In this document: positions 1-11,001 of the stretch, piece after piece | Layout of the letters: every line of letters begins with the position of its first letter | Position numbering within the stretch: the stretch's first letter is position 1 | Translations under genes and position numbers: made by a program | Notes under the pieces: generated by a model | The model's input: the letters and a program-made list of their open reading frames with translations, nothing else | Databases searched by the model: none | What the model was told of the DNA's origin: nothing | Assembly (NCBI GenBank): GCA_021527695.1 | Contig: JAKFAO010000003.1 | Location: forward strand, 1,612,001 to 1,676,000 | Direction of reading: 5' to 3' | DNA from: Naematelia aurantialba | Taxonomy: Eukaryota; Basidiomycota; Tremellomycetes; Tremellales; Naemateliaceae | DNA length: 64,000 nucleotides

Positions 1-484
1 TTCGGTGAGCGTTTCGCGAATGCGCTGGCTGACGGTAGATCTTGCCCATGGGATATATCGGGTGCCGAGTCTGCCGGCCAACTCGAACGCATCTCACCTT
101 GCTTCCAAGCACCCCATCCACGTACCTGCCCACCTACGATCCACCAAAATTGCCATGCCCCGACCCACCGCCGCCATACGTATCGCCGAGCTGCTCACAG
201 AGCTGGGAATCAACTCTCAGAAGCTCGTCATGCCCACAAGGACAAATCTCGAGGTTTTCGATCGCCTGCTCCTAGCCGCTGGCGGTTTGATCGACATGAA
301 GCGTCAAGTCGACCGTGTGGAACAGGAAATTCGGACTCTGAAAGCACAGCAAGCAGGCTATGTGCCTCCAGTCAACTCTCGAAAGGTTCGTGACTGCGCC
401 CGGGGCCAGGCTGACAATTAGACACGCTCTCTTTCCGTCGCCTCGACGGATACTTCAGCGACAGGACATCTCAGTCGCCAGTGA
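1..484 (+). CDS. SWC4: SWC4/DMAP1-like chromatin subunit, 3' end only
   Basis: C-terminal part of a Swc4/Eaf2/DMAP1 protein, a subunit shared by the SWR1 (H2A.Z exchange) and NuA4 (histone acetylation) complexes. Exons visible: bases 1-4 (tail of an upstream exon), 39..385 and 422..484, with introns 5..38 (34 nt) and 386..421 (36 nt). The translated part carries the family's conserved tail: a PxxAAxRIAELLTELGI helix, KLVMPTRTN, then a leucine-rich helix ending KRQVDRVEQEIRTLKAQ, as in DMAP1 C-termini. Reading through the second intron gives an early stop at 421; splicing gives a short Ser/Thr-rich tail ending at 484, which fits fungal homologues better. The N-terminal SANT-like part lies outside the window. 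Identity is from recalled family similarity. Confidence 0.82.
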
Positions 485-727
485 TACGGGCGTTGCGTTC
501 TTTTGCATGTAATGCTGGTGTGCTCGGTGTAGTCGCTCATGGTTGGGGTACACATCTTCTATGCAATGCATTGCAGCGCAGTCTAGCTACAGCCGTACCG
601 TCAATATCTCACATTACCGCATTGTACATTAGCCGCATGGCCTGTTCCGCCGGAAAAAAGTTTATCCACTTTTTGGTGTTCTTGCATGTCTCTCTGTCCT
701 TAGCATAGTCAATATATCAGGTCGGCC
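485..727. other. Intergenic, SWC4 to URB2
   Basis: 243 bp between tandem plus-strand genes. It contains AT-richer sequence than its surroundings and no frame worth calling. It should hold the SWC4 3' end and the URB2 promoter. Confidence 0.6.
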
Positions 728-3700
728 ATGGAGGTTCCGGACACCACTGCCGGCTATCTCGCCTCAGCGTCGGCAGTGATCAAGGCCCTCAAGGCGAACG
801 ATGACCCGCCTCAGTCAGGCTGGCCCGAGAAGATTGACATTGCCCGGGAAGCTTGGCTAGCTACTGACCTATACGTACCGAAGAAGGCCGAGGTGATTAG
901 GGAATGGATCATCGAGACATGGACCAGGCGCAGTGCCCTGTAAGTCTAATCATGTACTACATCCCTGCGTGCACTTGCTGACTGGATGCAAGGCTCGCTG
1001 ATGAGAGGTACCACGCACTGTTGCTCGAGGTGTGGTCGCCATCTGCCAACTCTCCACCGCCGCTTTCGCTCCTGGCTTCTTTCTTTTCTGTGGCCAAAGC
1101 AGCGTGCGCGTACGATACTGCTTCCAAATCCCTGCTGGCGATGTTCTCGGACGTGCCAGCTTTCAAGGCGGAGGCTTGGCTAGAGGTCTGGGTGGCTATG
1201 GTGTCATCAAAGTGTCGGCAAAAGGACTTGATAGAGCTAGGAACTAGGGGTCTTCGCGAGTCACTGGATACTTCTACAAACGCCAGAAAGGTATGTCCCA
1301 TCGTTTCCACATGTGGCTTACGCCAGCTCATTATGGCTGCACTGCCTCACCTTCCCGTACTCGCACTCGCCCACGCCGACTCGGAGGCCATGGTAGCGAG
1401 CTCGACTGAATCCCTGCTTCTCCCACTCATGCCGAATCTTCACCCGTTCCTCGAAGCGCTCAAGCCAGCCGGAAGCCCCGCACATACATTCTTACCCGTA
1501 GTACTTGAAGTGTATATCCGGCTCGTGCGCGAACACCGCTATGAGCTTTTCGCGCAGCCGTCAACCAGTCGGGCTAGCCTCGATATCGTCGCAAAGGACA
1601 AGGAGCGGGCGGCGGTTCGAAACGCTACCGCAAGTATTCTGTCGACCTTGCCGGCGGATGCATGGAATCTTCGCGGGGATATTTGGCGACTAGTGGAAGC
1701 GTGGGGAGGCTTCCTCGAGACCGACAGAGTGTGGTATGGCATGGTGCAGGTTGCAGCGCAGGAGGCGGCACACTCGCTGAGCGACAACAAATCAGCTAAA
1801 GATATCCTGCCTCTCTTGGACACTTTGGAACGGCTGTGTCACTCGGCTGCGGAGATAGGGAGTAACACTATCGGATGGTGTTTGGCAGTGAGTACGCCTG
1901 TGCCAACTCTGCTAAGCCTGTAGTGCCCGAAAAGCTGCCGCACTGAGGCGCTACAACTCTTGTCGTCCATTCAGCGATACCATCGACTCGCCCACACGTT
2001 ACCAGACTGTTTCTCTCTTCTCACGGCCACCGTCCAGCAGTTGTTCCCTGATAACTTGCCTGATGACGCGGCCAAGTCCCTGTACGGTATCGTCGAGGCC
2101 GGTCCGCTCTTCGACCGGCGCTTTCGTCAGGAGATAGCGCGGAGCGTGCGCGGCATGCGGAGAGGGCGCAACGAGGTTACGCAAATCTGCCTACAACAGC
2201 TTTTGCGTCCAATCGAAACCGCTTCCGAGGCAGCCTGTTTCGCAATTCACGGCCAGCTTCTCGCGCTCATGGTGCAAGACGGGTCGACGGTGGAAGAACT
2301 TGAGAATACGGTCCTTTCATTACCACCTCCGAAACGTCGGAAGTTAGACTGGAACAGCGACCTGGTCGAGTCTACAAGGCTCAAGCTTGCCCGCACTCTG
2401 ACGTCTGTCAACGACAATCTACTATCCTCGATTGATATCTCTCAGACTCGGCTGGAGGGGCAATCGGCACGCTTGGTCATTGAATACGTGAGCAATCACC
2501 CGGGCCACCAGCTGACAAAAGCTGCTCTTGGCGACGCACAAAGCAAGCCAGGAGCCATCGCAAGAATCGTTTATTCCGATTCTGTTGAAGTCTGCTCATG
2601 TCCCTCACTTCTGGGATCTCGTGTCGGAGAAGAGTCTCACAGTCCTAGAGTAGGTGGAATGACCTCAACATAAGACTTACAATAGCGCTATTGCACAACC
2701 AAGCGAATTAGAAGCTTTCTGGCGCCTGGTGGCATCAAGTAACACTGTACCCGATCGACTGCTCGGCAATGCAGAGATCTGGGAACTGCCTCGTCTGCAC
2801 GGTAAGCGCGAATCAGTTCGTTACTGAATAACAGATGCTCTCGCCACTGTGCTCCTCCAGGTCGAATCCGTCGCATTGTTAGGCAATGTCCCAACCAGGA
2901 TTCTCTCTCCAACGTTAATCGCAAAACTCGTCCGCTGGGCCACCAAACGAGACAAACGGTTTCCAGAGGAGCGGATCGCTATACGCCGATGGCTAGCCCA
3001 GATGGGCGTCACTGTGAGTACTATATGGAGTCTGAATTGGTACTGATCCTAATAGGATTTGAAATACCTGCGGCGTCTCGTCAAGACCACGTCAGAAGAT
3101 TCCATCTTGGTTGACGTTACTGTGGACCTGTTGGAGCGGTCATTCTTGTAAGTTGTCAGTAGAGCCAACTGACAACAGACTGTTGGCCCGCGATGAAATG
3201 ATCGCATTGAAAGACGACTTGCTCGCCAAGACTGACGAACACGATCGCGACTTGCGCCTCAGAGCTGGCTTCATTATATGCAAGGCGGCCTTGAAGCGGA
3301 TAGGGTCACTGGAGGACTTTAACGACCTGGTAGAACGGCTAATTACATCTTCCAACGGCCGAGTTGAACGAGCCGTCTCTGAAAGCCAGCTCCCTGAACT
3401 CTGGTGGGTAGAAGGCTGTATGACTCTGCGTACACTGTGCACTCGCCTGCAGCGGCAGCCACCGCGACTCGGCGCTCAACTTGCCGTCCTCTTGATCAAA
3501 CGCCCCGATCCGGTGATTGCCCCACGGACACTGCAGCTCTTAGCAGACGAGGGATATGTCGCACTACAAATACTGGCCTTCTACCTGTCGTTCAAGAAAG
3601 TCGCGCCTAGCGGTGACCTGGACAATGCCATGCGGGATTTTATGCGCCGTGTGTCGACTCTAGACTTCCAAGCTGTATTTGAATCGGTGGTCGCGATGCA

Positions 3701-4596
3701 CGATAATCGCGAGGTCTTGCAGATGTTGTTACGTGTATCGGTCAAAGGTGAGTCAGCGTCCTCCTCGTCGTGCTTTCATCAGCTGAGTTCATGGCAGGCT
3801 CGGGTCATATTGTATCTCGGCATTTATCAGAACTCATCATGCCCGTGGACCTCGAGGTGATCAAAGCACTAGTTGAGCAAAGGGTGAGCGATTTTTTGTT
3901 CAACGCTAACCATACTCTCAGTCACATGTCCTGCACGAACACGATCTCTCCCTTATATGGTCAGCGATCAACCACATCCTCGTCGACCCCTCGCACCCCA
4001 CTGGTCAGACTACGCCAAGCCCAAGTCACATGATCAGCTGTATCATTGACATCCTCAACCTCGCGATTCGCAGCCGGCCGGACCTCGTCCGTCTGACCCT
4101 ACCGCAACTGGTGGACTGTGTCACCGCTCTATTCCCTGTCCTCCGCCGACCGGCCTCAGCTTCAGCTTCAGCGTCGTCGTCGCTGCCAACGCGAGACAGA
4201 CAGCCCGGATCCCAGTGGCACCGGCACTCGAAGTGGCAATTGACACCCGACGAGATCGGCTCGCATGCCGCGTCGGCGTCGCGTCTCCTCGCCTCTCTAG
4301 CCAGCATGGAATGCGCCTCTCTCGCGAAACACGTGACGCCAATCGTGCTGGCCTACGCACAGTCCGTGGCGAATCCCATATCCCGACTCGAGCAGACGAC
4401 ACGAGCCGTGCTGGAGCCTGGCGTCTTTGCGCTCTGCCAAGTGGTGGCCAAGGGCGGCGTCATGACGGCGAGAGGCAGGGAGGGGGAGGGCATAGGTACG
4501 CCATATGGGCTTGGTGAAGGCGGCGAAGGCGAGAAGCAGGTGTGGGCAGAGTTGTGGACGACATGGGGTAGGAGGCGGTATACTGGTCGCGGATGA
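728..4596 (+). CDS. URB2: URB2/NPA2-like nucleolar ribosome-biogenesis protein
   Basis: Predicted 1,159-aa protein; yeast Urb2 is close to this size. Urb2/Npa2 works in the nucleolus on early 60S (27SA pre-rRNA) assembly. Exons: 728..939, 993..1290, 1327..1887, 1924..2487, 2522..2649, 2686..2801, 2835..3013, 3056..3147, 3179..3747, 3798..3883, 3922..4596; they sum to a whole number of codons with no internal stop. The protein is an all-helical repeat type with few motifs. The best support is the C-terminal domain, which ends in the Urb2 pattern: a helix with SRLLASLA, then LEPGVFALCQVV, a linker, and a final W-x-LW segment. A basic PPPKRRKLD stretch near residue 490 could be a nuclear signal. 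Ten introns, most 31-42 nt, include one of only 31 nt (3148..3178). Assignment rests on the C-terminal pattern, length and helical character, so another HEAT-like nucleolar protein is possible. Confidence 0.66.
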
Positions 4597-4848
4597 TGCG
4601 GATGATGCATATGGACAGACGCGGCATGCGTGGTTGCTCGTATCTGTTCATGCATATCTGCTCTTTGGTGTGCGCACGCATGGTCTGTCGTGTCGGATGC
4701 ATCTATCTACACATGCACGAAGGGTGATGCGCGGATTACCCCATGACTCGCCCGCATGTCCATCGTATTCGCTATATACACACTAATGTGACTCTCTGCA
4801 ACTCCTCACGAGCTCCGTACTCTACAGCCGCTATGCAGAGCCTTACAT
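4597..4848. other. Convergent 3' intergenic
   Basis: 252 bp between the stop codons of URB2 (plus) and the 4E-T-like gene (minus). It contains several ATGCAT and CATGCA words and no plausible exon. Confidence 0.6.
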
Positions 4849-7253
4849 CTACGAGCTCCTCGGGCCGAGATTCTGGAACAGCGACGCCAGCATATCCTGC
4901 TGTGCCTGACTCGTAGCGGCTGGAGGCGCGAACGGCGGCGGCCGAGCATAAGGGTACTGCGGGGGCGGGAAGCTTGCGGGCGGGTAAAACGGCTCGCGTG
5001 GTGGTCCAGACATGTAGTTGGGCTGAGGTGGCTGCTGATGCGGCTGGTGTGGGGGTTGCTGATGCGGCTGGTGTTGGGGTTGCTGATGCGGCTGGTGTTG
5101 AGGCTGTTGGTGCGGCTGGTGTTGCGGCTGTTGGTGCGGCTGGTGTTGAGGCTGTTGGTGCGGCTGGTGTGGGAGTTGCTGGTGTGGCTGATGTGGAGGT
5201 GGTTGGTGAGACTGATGTGGCTGGTGTGGCTGGTGTTGAGGCTGTTGATGCAGCTGATGCAGTTGTTGGTGCGGTGGGGGTTGAGGTTGGTAATCGCGTA
5301 GAATATCAGATAGGAGGTTCCCGTCGTGAGGGTACATCTGAGGCGGTCGTGCAAACATGTTCGGGACAGCATGGTGAGGCACCGCCGCGTGGTGAGGGGC
5401 AGTCGAGTGGTGAGGGGCAGTCGAGTGGTGCAGCGCTGTCGGGTGGTGCGGCGCTGTCGGGTGGTGCGGGGGACTAGTGTGCGAATGAGCATGCAGATGG
5501 GGAGGAACGAGTTGTTGCCGCTGCACATGAGCGAGCAGGTGGAACGGGTCGGGTCCAGGGGCGCGGCGGCTGTCGTCGTGTATCCCCGGCAGTCCCTGTG
5601 GGGGTCCGTGGCCGAATGGCGGAGGTCCATGCCGCTGCGATAGATCAGGTAACAACGATGGCGGGTTCGGGTTCCTGGACACCGCGAGAGGTTGAGCCTG
5701 CGCACTGTCCTGCGGTGTCGGGCTTTTCGTAGATAACAGGCCCATGAGTTTGGCCATGTGGTCGCCTCGCTGTTCGTGCAGAGGCGGCGAGGCAGAGGGC
5801 ACTCTGCCGGAATCGTATGTGTGTACTGCCTGTGGTACCGGTGCTTTGAGCGCAGTCGCGGAGGGCGCTGTACTGGGAGGGAGAGGGACCGGCTGGATAT
5901 TTTGGGTGCTCTGGGCGCTCTGCATGCTCTGTGGGGTCGGGGGAGTCGGCGTCGCCTGGGAGCTAGAGGCAGCGAAGAACTTTTGAAAGCGGCTCGAAAA
6001 CGCATCAGAGGCAGACGTCGATGTCGGTTTGGATTCAGCCTCTTCGTCGGAGCCATCGCGATCTCGACTTGGGCGCAGGTAGTCGGCCGCATTGAACACC
6101 TTTGGTTTCTGGGGCGCCGCCTGGGTGATCGCCGTGTCGTCAAAGAAGCTCGCAAGGGGCTTGTCGCCCCGCCAGTCCACCTGCGAGCGCGACTTCATCG
6201 CCCGCTTGTGGGCGGCAATCATGTCCTGCCCAGGGGCGAACTGGACAAATTCCAGTTCCGCCGACTGGCCCTGTCCCTGCGCGAGGGCGTCACGACTTGA
6301 ACTGGGCGGGCCGTCGTCCATCCATGCAGGCTCGGCCGGCTCTTCGTCTCGCGCTGACGGGCGGGGTCGGCGAGACGTCTCCCCGTTCCCATTTCCATTC
6401 CCGTTACGCGCATCACGTCGCCACTCGTGCGCTCGCTGTGAATGCCGTCAGCAGCGTCAACAGCTGGGACTCACGTCGTCTCGAGGGCCCTGGCCCGGAC
6501 CCGGGCGAGCGAAAGACTTGCCCATCTGTCCCATATCGCGGTCGCCGCGGCGATGATGCTGGTTCACGTCAGGCATGGCAGGTCCACTTGCATCCGAGTC
6601 CACCAGCCGCCGCAATCTGCCGCGCCAGGTCAGCGAGGCCATTCAAAACGAATAAACACTTACCCGACGTTATTCCGAGCACCGCCGCGAGCGAGACCAC
6701 CACGGCCTCCACCGATACCTCCTCCAAATCCGAACCCTTCACCATATCCCCCTCTGCGAGAAGCACCGGCAGGCTGTCCGATCGATGCTATTGCCGGATC
6801 ATCATCGCTCGGATGGAATGATTTCGCTGGAGATATCTGACTGTAGTCGGGTCAACGTCAGACGTACCATAGCTAGGCCGTTTGGATGGCTTCGACGGGT
6901 GCAAGGGGTACAAGGGTTACAAGGTCACAAGGTCACAAGGTCACAAGGTTATAGATCACTCACCCAAACCACGAGTCGAGTGCTTTCATTCCACCTGGTG
7001 CCTGCCATCCTCGAGCACGGCATTGCTGAGCAATCTGCAGCAGTCTTCTGCGTGAATAGTGCACTAGTGGACCCTTGTCTTTGGCGGACAGGGGCTGGCT
7101 GTCGACGAGGTCGGGAGATAGCGGGGAGAATGGGTTGATGTTGAGATTTGGCGACTTGGCTTTCGGGGAGAGGTGTGTAGAGCCGATGCTCGACGACAAT
7201 GATTCTGCTGATGAGCCCAACGGCCCCGTCATGGCGTCCTCACCTCTGCCCAT
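4849..7253 (-). CDS. eIF4E-transporter (4E-T)-like translational repressor
   Basis: Predicted 731-aa, mostly disordered protein. Exons on the minus strand: 7253..6964, 6840..6664, 6616..6475, 6435..4849 (whole codons). Residues 66-72 read YSRRRLL, an exact YxxxxL-phi eIF4E-binding motif. A Gly/Arg-rich (RGG-like) stretch follows, then EEPAEPAWMDDGP and a conserved-looking LEFVQFAPGQDMIAAHKRAM block, which together resemble metazoan 4E-T (EIF4ENIF1), whose binding motif is followed by an EPEW segment. The C-terminal third is Pro/His/Gln repeats of the type PHQQPQHQ. The expected role is binding eIF4E and moving mRNA to repression and decay in P-bodies. An alternative is an Eap1-type 4E-binding protein. 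The start could also be Met at 7232; both lie before the motif. It is divergent from MCR1, starts 200 bp apart. Confidence 0.66.
5028..5275 (-). repeat. 24-nt coding minisatellite (PHQQPQHQ)
   Basis: Tandem 24-nt units of the form CTGTTGGTGCGGCTGGTGTT with changes, read on the minus strand as repeats of the octapeptide PHQQPQHQ and shorter variants. It lies inside the last exon of the 4E-T-like gene and stays in frame. Confidence 0.85.
6904..6953. repeat. 10-nt tandem repeat in intron
   Basis: Four to five copies of AAGGTCACAA (with GGTTACAA variants) inside the first intron (6841..6963) of the 4E-T-like gene. Confidence 0.85.
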
Positions 7254-7453
7254 GTCTATGAGCCAAAGAGCACAAGCAGCCACGTAGAGTACGTTGTTGT
7301 CGCTGCAAATGTCAAGCTTGACAACTCGACAACGCTCGAAGCTCTGCATCAAATGGTATTATTTATCTGAACCCCGTTTTAAGAGGACCCCACAGCTCGG
7401 AAGTCGTAACATTCCATGGTCAAAGTAGCCCATTCAGCCTCGTATCCTCAAAG
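7254..7453. promoter_or_regulatory. Shared divergent promoter, 4E-T-like / MCR1
   Basis: 200 bp between the chosen start codons of the minus-strand 4E-T-like gene and plus-strand MCR1. No specific factor site is claimed. Confidence 0.5.
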
Positions 7454-8738
7454 ATGATCTTGGCCAGAGCTGCTGGTCCGCTCAGGGCTCAAGCGACGGC
7501 TTCTGTGAGCTGCTGAATTGAAAGTCTAGCTGATTGCCAGAGTCGCCGGGCATACGCTACTGCGGGCTCACCCGGGCGATCCAGTGAGTAGGTCCTGTAG
7601 ACTGGGTTGACGGGAGATACACCTCTGTATGCCGCTCTCGCTGCCGGTGCTGTGGCGGCCGGGTTGTACTTTGTCTCGAATGGTGAGCTGGCTGGTCGAT
7701 CCAAGCTTACATCTAGGCGACGTGAAGAAAGTCGAGGAGAAAGTGAAAGCGCTCGCATCGGAGAAGAAGGCCGCCGACGAGGGCCCGGGCGTGCTGGGCG
7801 TGCTTGTCAAGTACGTCCTGCTGATGACGCCAGGCTGATCGATAGGGACCAGTGGACACCGTTCACGCTAGAAACAGTAGAGCCATATAACCACAACTCA
7901 AAGATCTATACCTTTTCGTTTGGCGAGGAAGGCAAGGAGAAAATCTCGGGTGGCCAAGTGGCCAGCGCGTTGCTGGTCAAGACTTCAGAGGGAGATACAG
8001 AGGTGAAGGACGACAAGGGTAAACCTGTGATCCGGCCGTACACCCCAATATCGGCACCGGACATCAAAGGGTCCTTGACGCTGCTGATTAAAGAGTACGA
8101 GGTGAGGAGAGTCTCGCGAATGACGCTGAAGCCAGGGCGGTAAACTCACCCCTTACATCGCGCGCATGGAGCCAGGAAAGGACACGTTGCTGTTCAAAGG
8201 CCCGATCCCAAAGTACAAATACGAACCCAACGCGTTTGACCGTGGTCTCTGTATCGCTGGAGGTAGCGGCATCACGCCCATGTGGCAGCTGATCACCCAT
8301 GCCTTGGACCTTCCTGGCGACAAGACCAAATTCACCCTCATCTTCTCCAACGTCACTCCGAAAGATATCTGTGAGCCCGGTGGCACCGTGGCATTCGCTG
8401 ACCTGCCAGTGCTCAAGGAGAAGTGGGACGCGCTGGCCCAGCAGCACCCAGACCGTTTGCAGGTCAAATACGTCGTGGACAAGGCCGAAAAGGGCTGGAA
8501 CGGTGCGGTACTAGATACATTCCCAGAGCTAATGTCAGGCGAGACGGGCTTCGTGACTGCGCCGATGATCGCCAAGCTGTTTGAGCGTCGGGACGGCGAA
8601 AAGGTCATGGCATTTGTGTGCGGTCCCCCGCCGCAGGTCAAGTCGCTCGCCGGGCCAAAGGACGGACCGCGCCAAGGAGAGCTCCAGGGCGTCCTCAAAG
8701 AGTTAGGCTACACTGAGGAGGAGGTGTACAAGTTCTAG
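7454..8738 (+). CDS. MCR1: NADH-cytochrome b5 reductase, mitochondrial
   Basis: Predicted 370-aa flavoprotein that moves electrons from NADH to cytochrome b5. Exons: 7454..7504, 7541..7583, 7617..7682, 7717..7810, 7846..8101, 8136..8738. The N-terminus is basic and Ala/Arg-rich like a mitochondrial presequence, followed by one hydrophobic segment (about residues 35-52), as in yeast Mcr1. The FAD-binding motif RPYTPIS is near residue 148, the NADH-site loop GGSGITPM near 212 and CGPPP near 332; the last residues, EEVYKF, are the usual end of the family. The N-terminal presequence and anchor are spread over four tiny exons with introns of 33-36 nt. The assignment of the catalytic domain is firm; mitochondrial placement is inferred from the N-terminus. 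It converges on DAD3 with a 101-bp gap. Confidence 0.95.
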
Positions 8739-8839
8739 AACACCTAGACACACTGGGGAAGAAGCGTACAAATCCTAGAACACGTACAGAGCCCAGAACC
8801 CTGAACCCCAAAATATCTGTGGATCTCGATCTGCGGGTC

Positions 8840-9271
8840 CTAGTATGAATCCTCGATACTATCTTCTTGGAGCCGCGTCTCCGCCTCGGCCTGACTGTCC
8901 ATCATGACCGCGTAGACGGACGCTTTGTACTGCCGATAAGCTGGGCCACGCCACTCTGCTCACCAAAGTCAGCACCAAGCCCATCTTCTTCTCCAGCACC
9001 CTCAGCTCTGAAAGGAGATTCTCGTTGGGCGAGTCGGCAGTCAGACGAGCGAGGTTTGCAATCTGCTTGTCAGATGTAGTTCATACCGTTGGCGGTCCTG
9101 AGATGGTCTTGGGTACTGGTTCTGGTACTGACTCGTTTGATCTTGTCGTTGAGTTTTGCATACTCCCACAGCACATCTTGCTCCAGCGGGGATAGGCGAG
9201 ATTTGCTCGCGCTGCCATCAGCGATCTTCGAGACGCAAGGCTCACTATGGATTGGTATCGACGATCGACAT
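8840..9271 (-). CDS. DAD3: DASH complex subunit Dad3
   Basis: Predicted 97-aa protein of the DASH/Dam1 ring that couples kinetochores to spindle microtubules. Exons on the minus strand: 9271..9246, 9211..9133, 9062..8964, 8929..8840. The sequence contains the Dad3 core: SPLEQDVLWEYAKLNDKI, then a short spacer, LLSELRVLEKKMGLVLTL, and YKASVYA. Length matches the family (about 90-100 aa). The second intron (9063..9132) starts with the weaker donor GTCAGT, so retention or alternative splicing is possible there. The start at 9271 is the only ATG that joins the conserved core through a good first intron. No single open frame covers the gene, so it is easily missed. It is divergent from COX15. Confidence 0.88.
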
Positions 9272-9487
9272 GGCTACGGAGACAGCGATGGCGACGGCAT
9301 GCAACAATAACAAGAAAGCAACGAGACCTGGGACAAGAGACGCGACGGCGCGACGGGTGTTGTGACATTCCCCGGCTGGACGGACACTCTCATGCCAAGG
9401 TGCTCGATGCCGTCTTCACCCGGTTACCTTTTTGCCGTTTCCTATTCGACGACGACGACGACGACGACGACGAGCAGCAGCAGCAGC
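9272..9487. promoter_or_regulatory. Shared divergent promoter, DAD3 / COX15
   Basis: 216 bp between the start codons of DAD3 (minus) and COX15 (plus). It includes a run of eight GAC/ACG triplets and CAG triplets (about 9450-9488). In-frame ATGs at 9392 and 9407 could lengthen COX15. Confidence 0.5.
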
Positions 9488-11001
9488 ATGGCGGGCAGGA
9501 CAACGTCGAGCATCTTTGCGTCCCTAGGCAGGGCTGTACGGCTGCAGTGTCGCTTTGCTGCTGGACCCACACGTCGGCCTTATTCGCAACCGTCCACCCG
9601 GGCTCCCTCATCACCTCGCCTTCCACACCGATTCTTCTCGTCCGCACCTCTCCTTCCACGGCGGTTCTTCTCCTCCGCACCTGTCCTGCCACGGCGATTC
9701 TTCTCGTCGGCACCTTCACTCGGCGCTCCTGGTCCTCCCGTGGTCATTCCCAGGTCGCTACCGTTCTGGCTCTTTGGCTGCTCCGGCCTCGTATTTGGGA
9801 TTCTGGTCGTCGGTGGGCTCACACGGTTGACGGAATCGGGTCTGAGCATCACCGAATGGCAGCCTATCACCGGCATCCTACCGCCAATAAGCGACGATGA
9901 CTGGCAAAAGGAGTGGGAAAAGTACCGCGTGTCTCCCGAGGGTGTCTTGTATGTCCAGTGCGAGGGGCTCAGGCTGATGGCAGGATGAACTCGAAGATCG
10001 AGATGAGCGAGTTCAAGCGGATCTTCTATATGGAGTGGGCACATCGTATAGCCGGCCGCGTGCTCGGCATAGCGTATGTTGCCATGCGCTGAACACGGCT
10101 CATGTGGCAGATTCGTGGTTCCTGCCGTGTACTACATGGCGCGCTATCGGCTTCCTGGGCCACTCAAAGTCAAGTTCGGCCTGCTGGGAGCCGGTATTGG
10201 CGCGCAAGGCGCAATTGGGTGGTACATGGTGAAATCTGGCTTGGAACAGGAAATCATCGACACCAAGGGCGTGCCCCGGGTTTCGCAGTACCGGCTCGCC
10301 GCACACCTGTCCGCCGCGCTGGTGCTGTACATTGGCATGTTGGCTACGGCGATCGGGCTCAGGCGTGATATCCGGCTCGACCCTAGGCAACTCGGGGAGG
10401 CTTTGCGACTGCCCGCGGTCAGGCGGTACAAGCACCTATCGCACATGGCGGCGGGAATGGTGTTCCTCACCGCTGTTTCTGGGGCGTTTGTGGCCGGCCT
10501 CGATGCGGGACTGGTGTACAACGAGTTCCCGACGATGGGCGGCCGACTCGTGCCGCCTCTGGACGAGCTGATGGACGAGCGGTACGCCCAGAGCCGGAGC
10601 GACAGGTGGTGGCGAAACATGCTCGAGAACCCAGTGACGGCGCAGTTCGACCACCGCTTATTCGTGCGTCCACACCATCCTAGTAACACATGCATGCTAC
10701 GTGCTAACGTGGTGGCTAGGCGACGGCAACATTCTGCTTGCTGGTGTCTCTGCCGATCATCGCCCGCCGACCGGGACTGCGCTCCGTCCTGCCGGCAGCG
10801 ACAACACGATGGACAGACCTCACCGCTGCTGCCGCGGTCGCGCAGGTGACGCTCGGCATCACGACGCTGCTGTACCTCGTCCCCACGCATCTCGCGGCCA
10901 CCCATCAGGCAGGCAGTGTCGTGCTCCTGACGTGCTTGACGGCGTTGATTGCGTCCATGCGCCGGCCCGGCCGAGCGGCCGCGATGCTGAGGAAGCTGTG
11001 A
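9488..11001 (+). CDS. COX15: Heme A synthase, mitochondrial
   Basis: Predicted 461-aa multi-pass inner-membrane protein that oxidises heme O to heme A for cytochrome c oxidase. Exons: 9488..9948, 9984..10073, 10111..10663, 10720..11001. Family signatures: [29 protein letters not shown] with its heme-ligand His, [15 protein letters not shown], and [14 protein letters not shown] near the C-terminus. Several hydrophobic segments lie between. The presequence is unusual: the motif RRFFSSAP appears three times (about residues 47-77) from a 36-nt DNA repeat. The start at 9488 gives a typical basic, Ser/Arg-rich presequence; upstream in-frame Met codons would only add low-complexity Thr/Ser. Confidence 0.95.
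9630..9722 (+). repeat. 36-nt coding repeat in COX15 presequence
   Basis: About two and a half copies of a 36-nt unit encoding [11 protein letters not shown], giving three RFFSSAP motifs. See findings. Confidence 0.85.

Noticed and set aside
4974..5477. Plus-strand Val/Ala/Gly repeat frame
   Set aside because: Antisense shadow of the PHQ repeats in the 4E-T-like gene.
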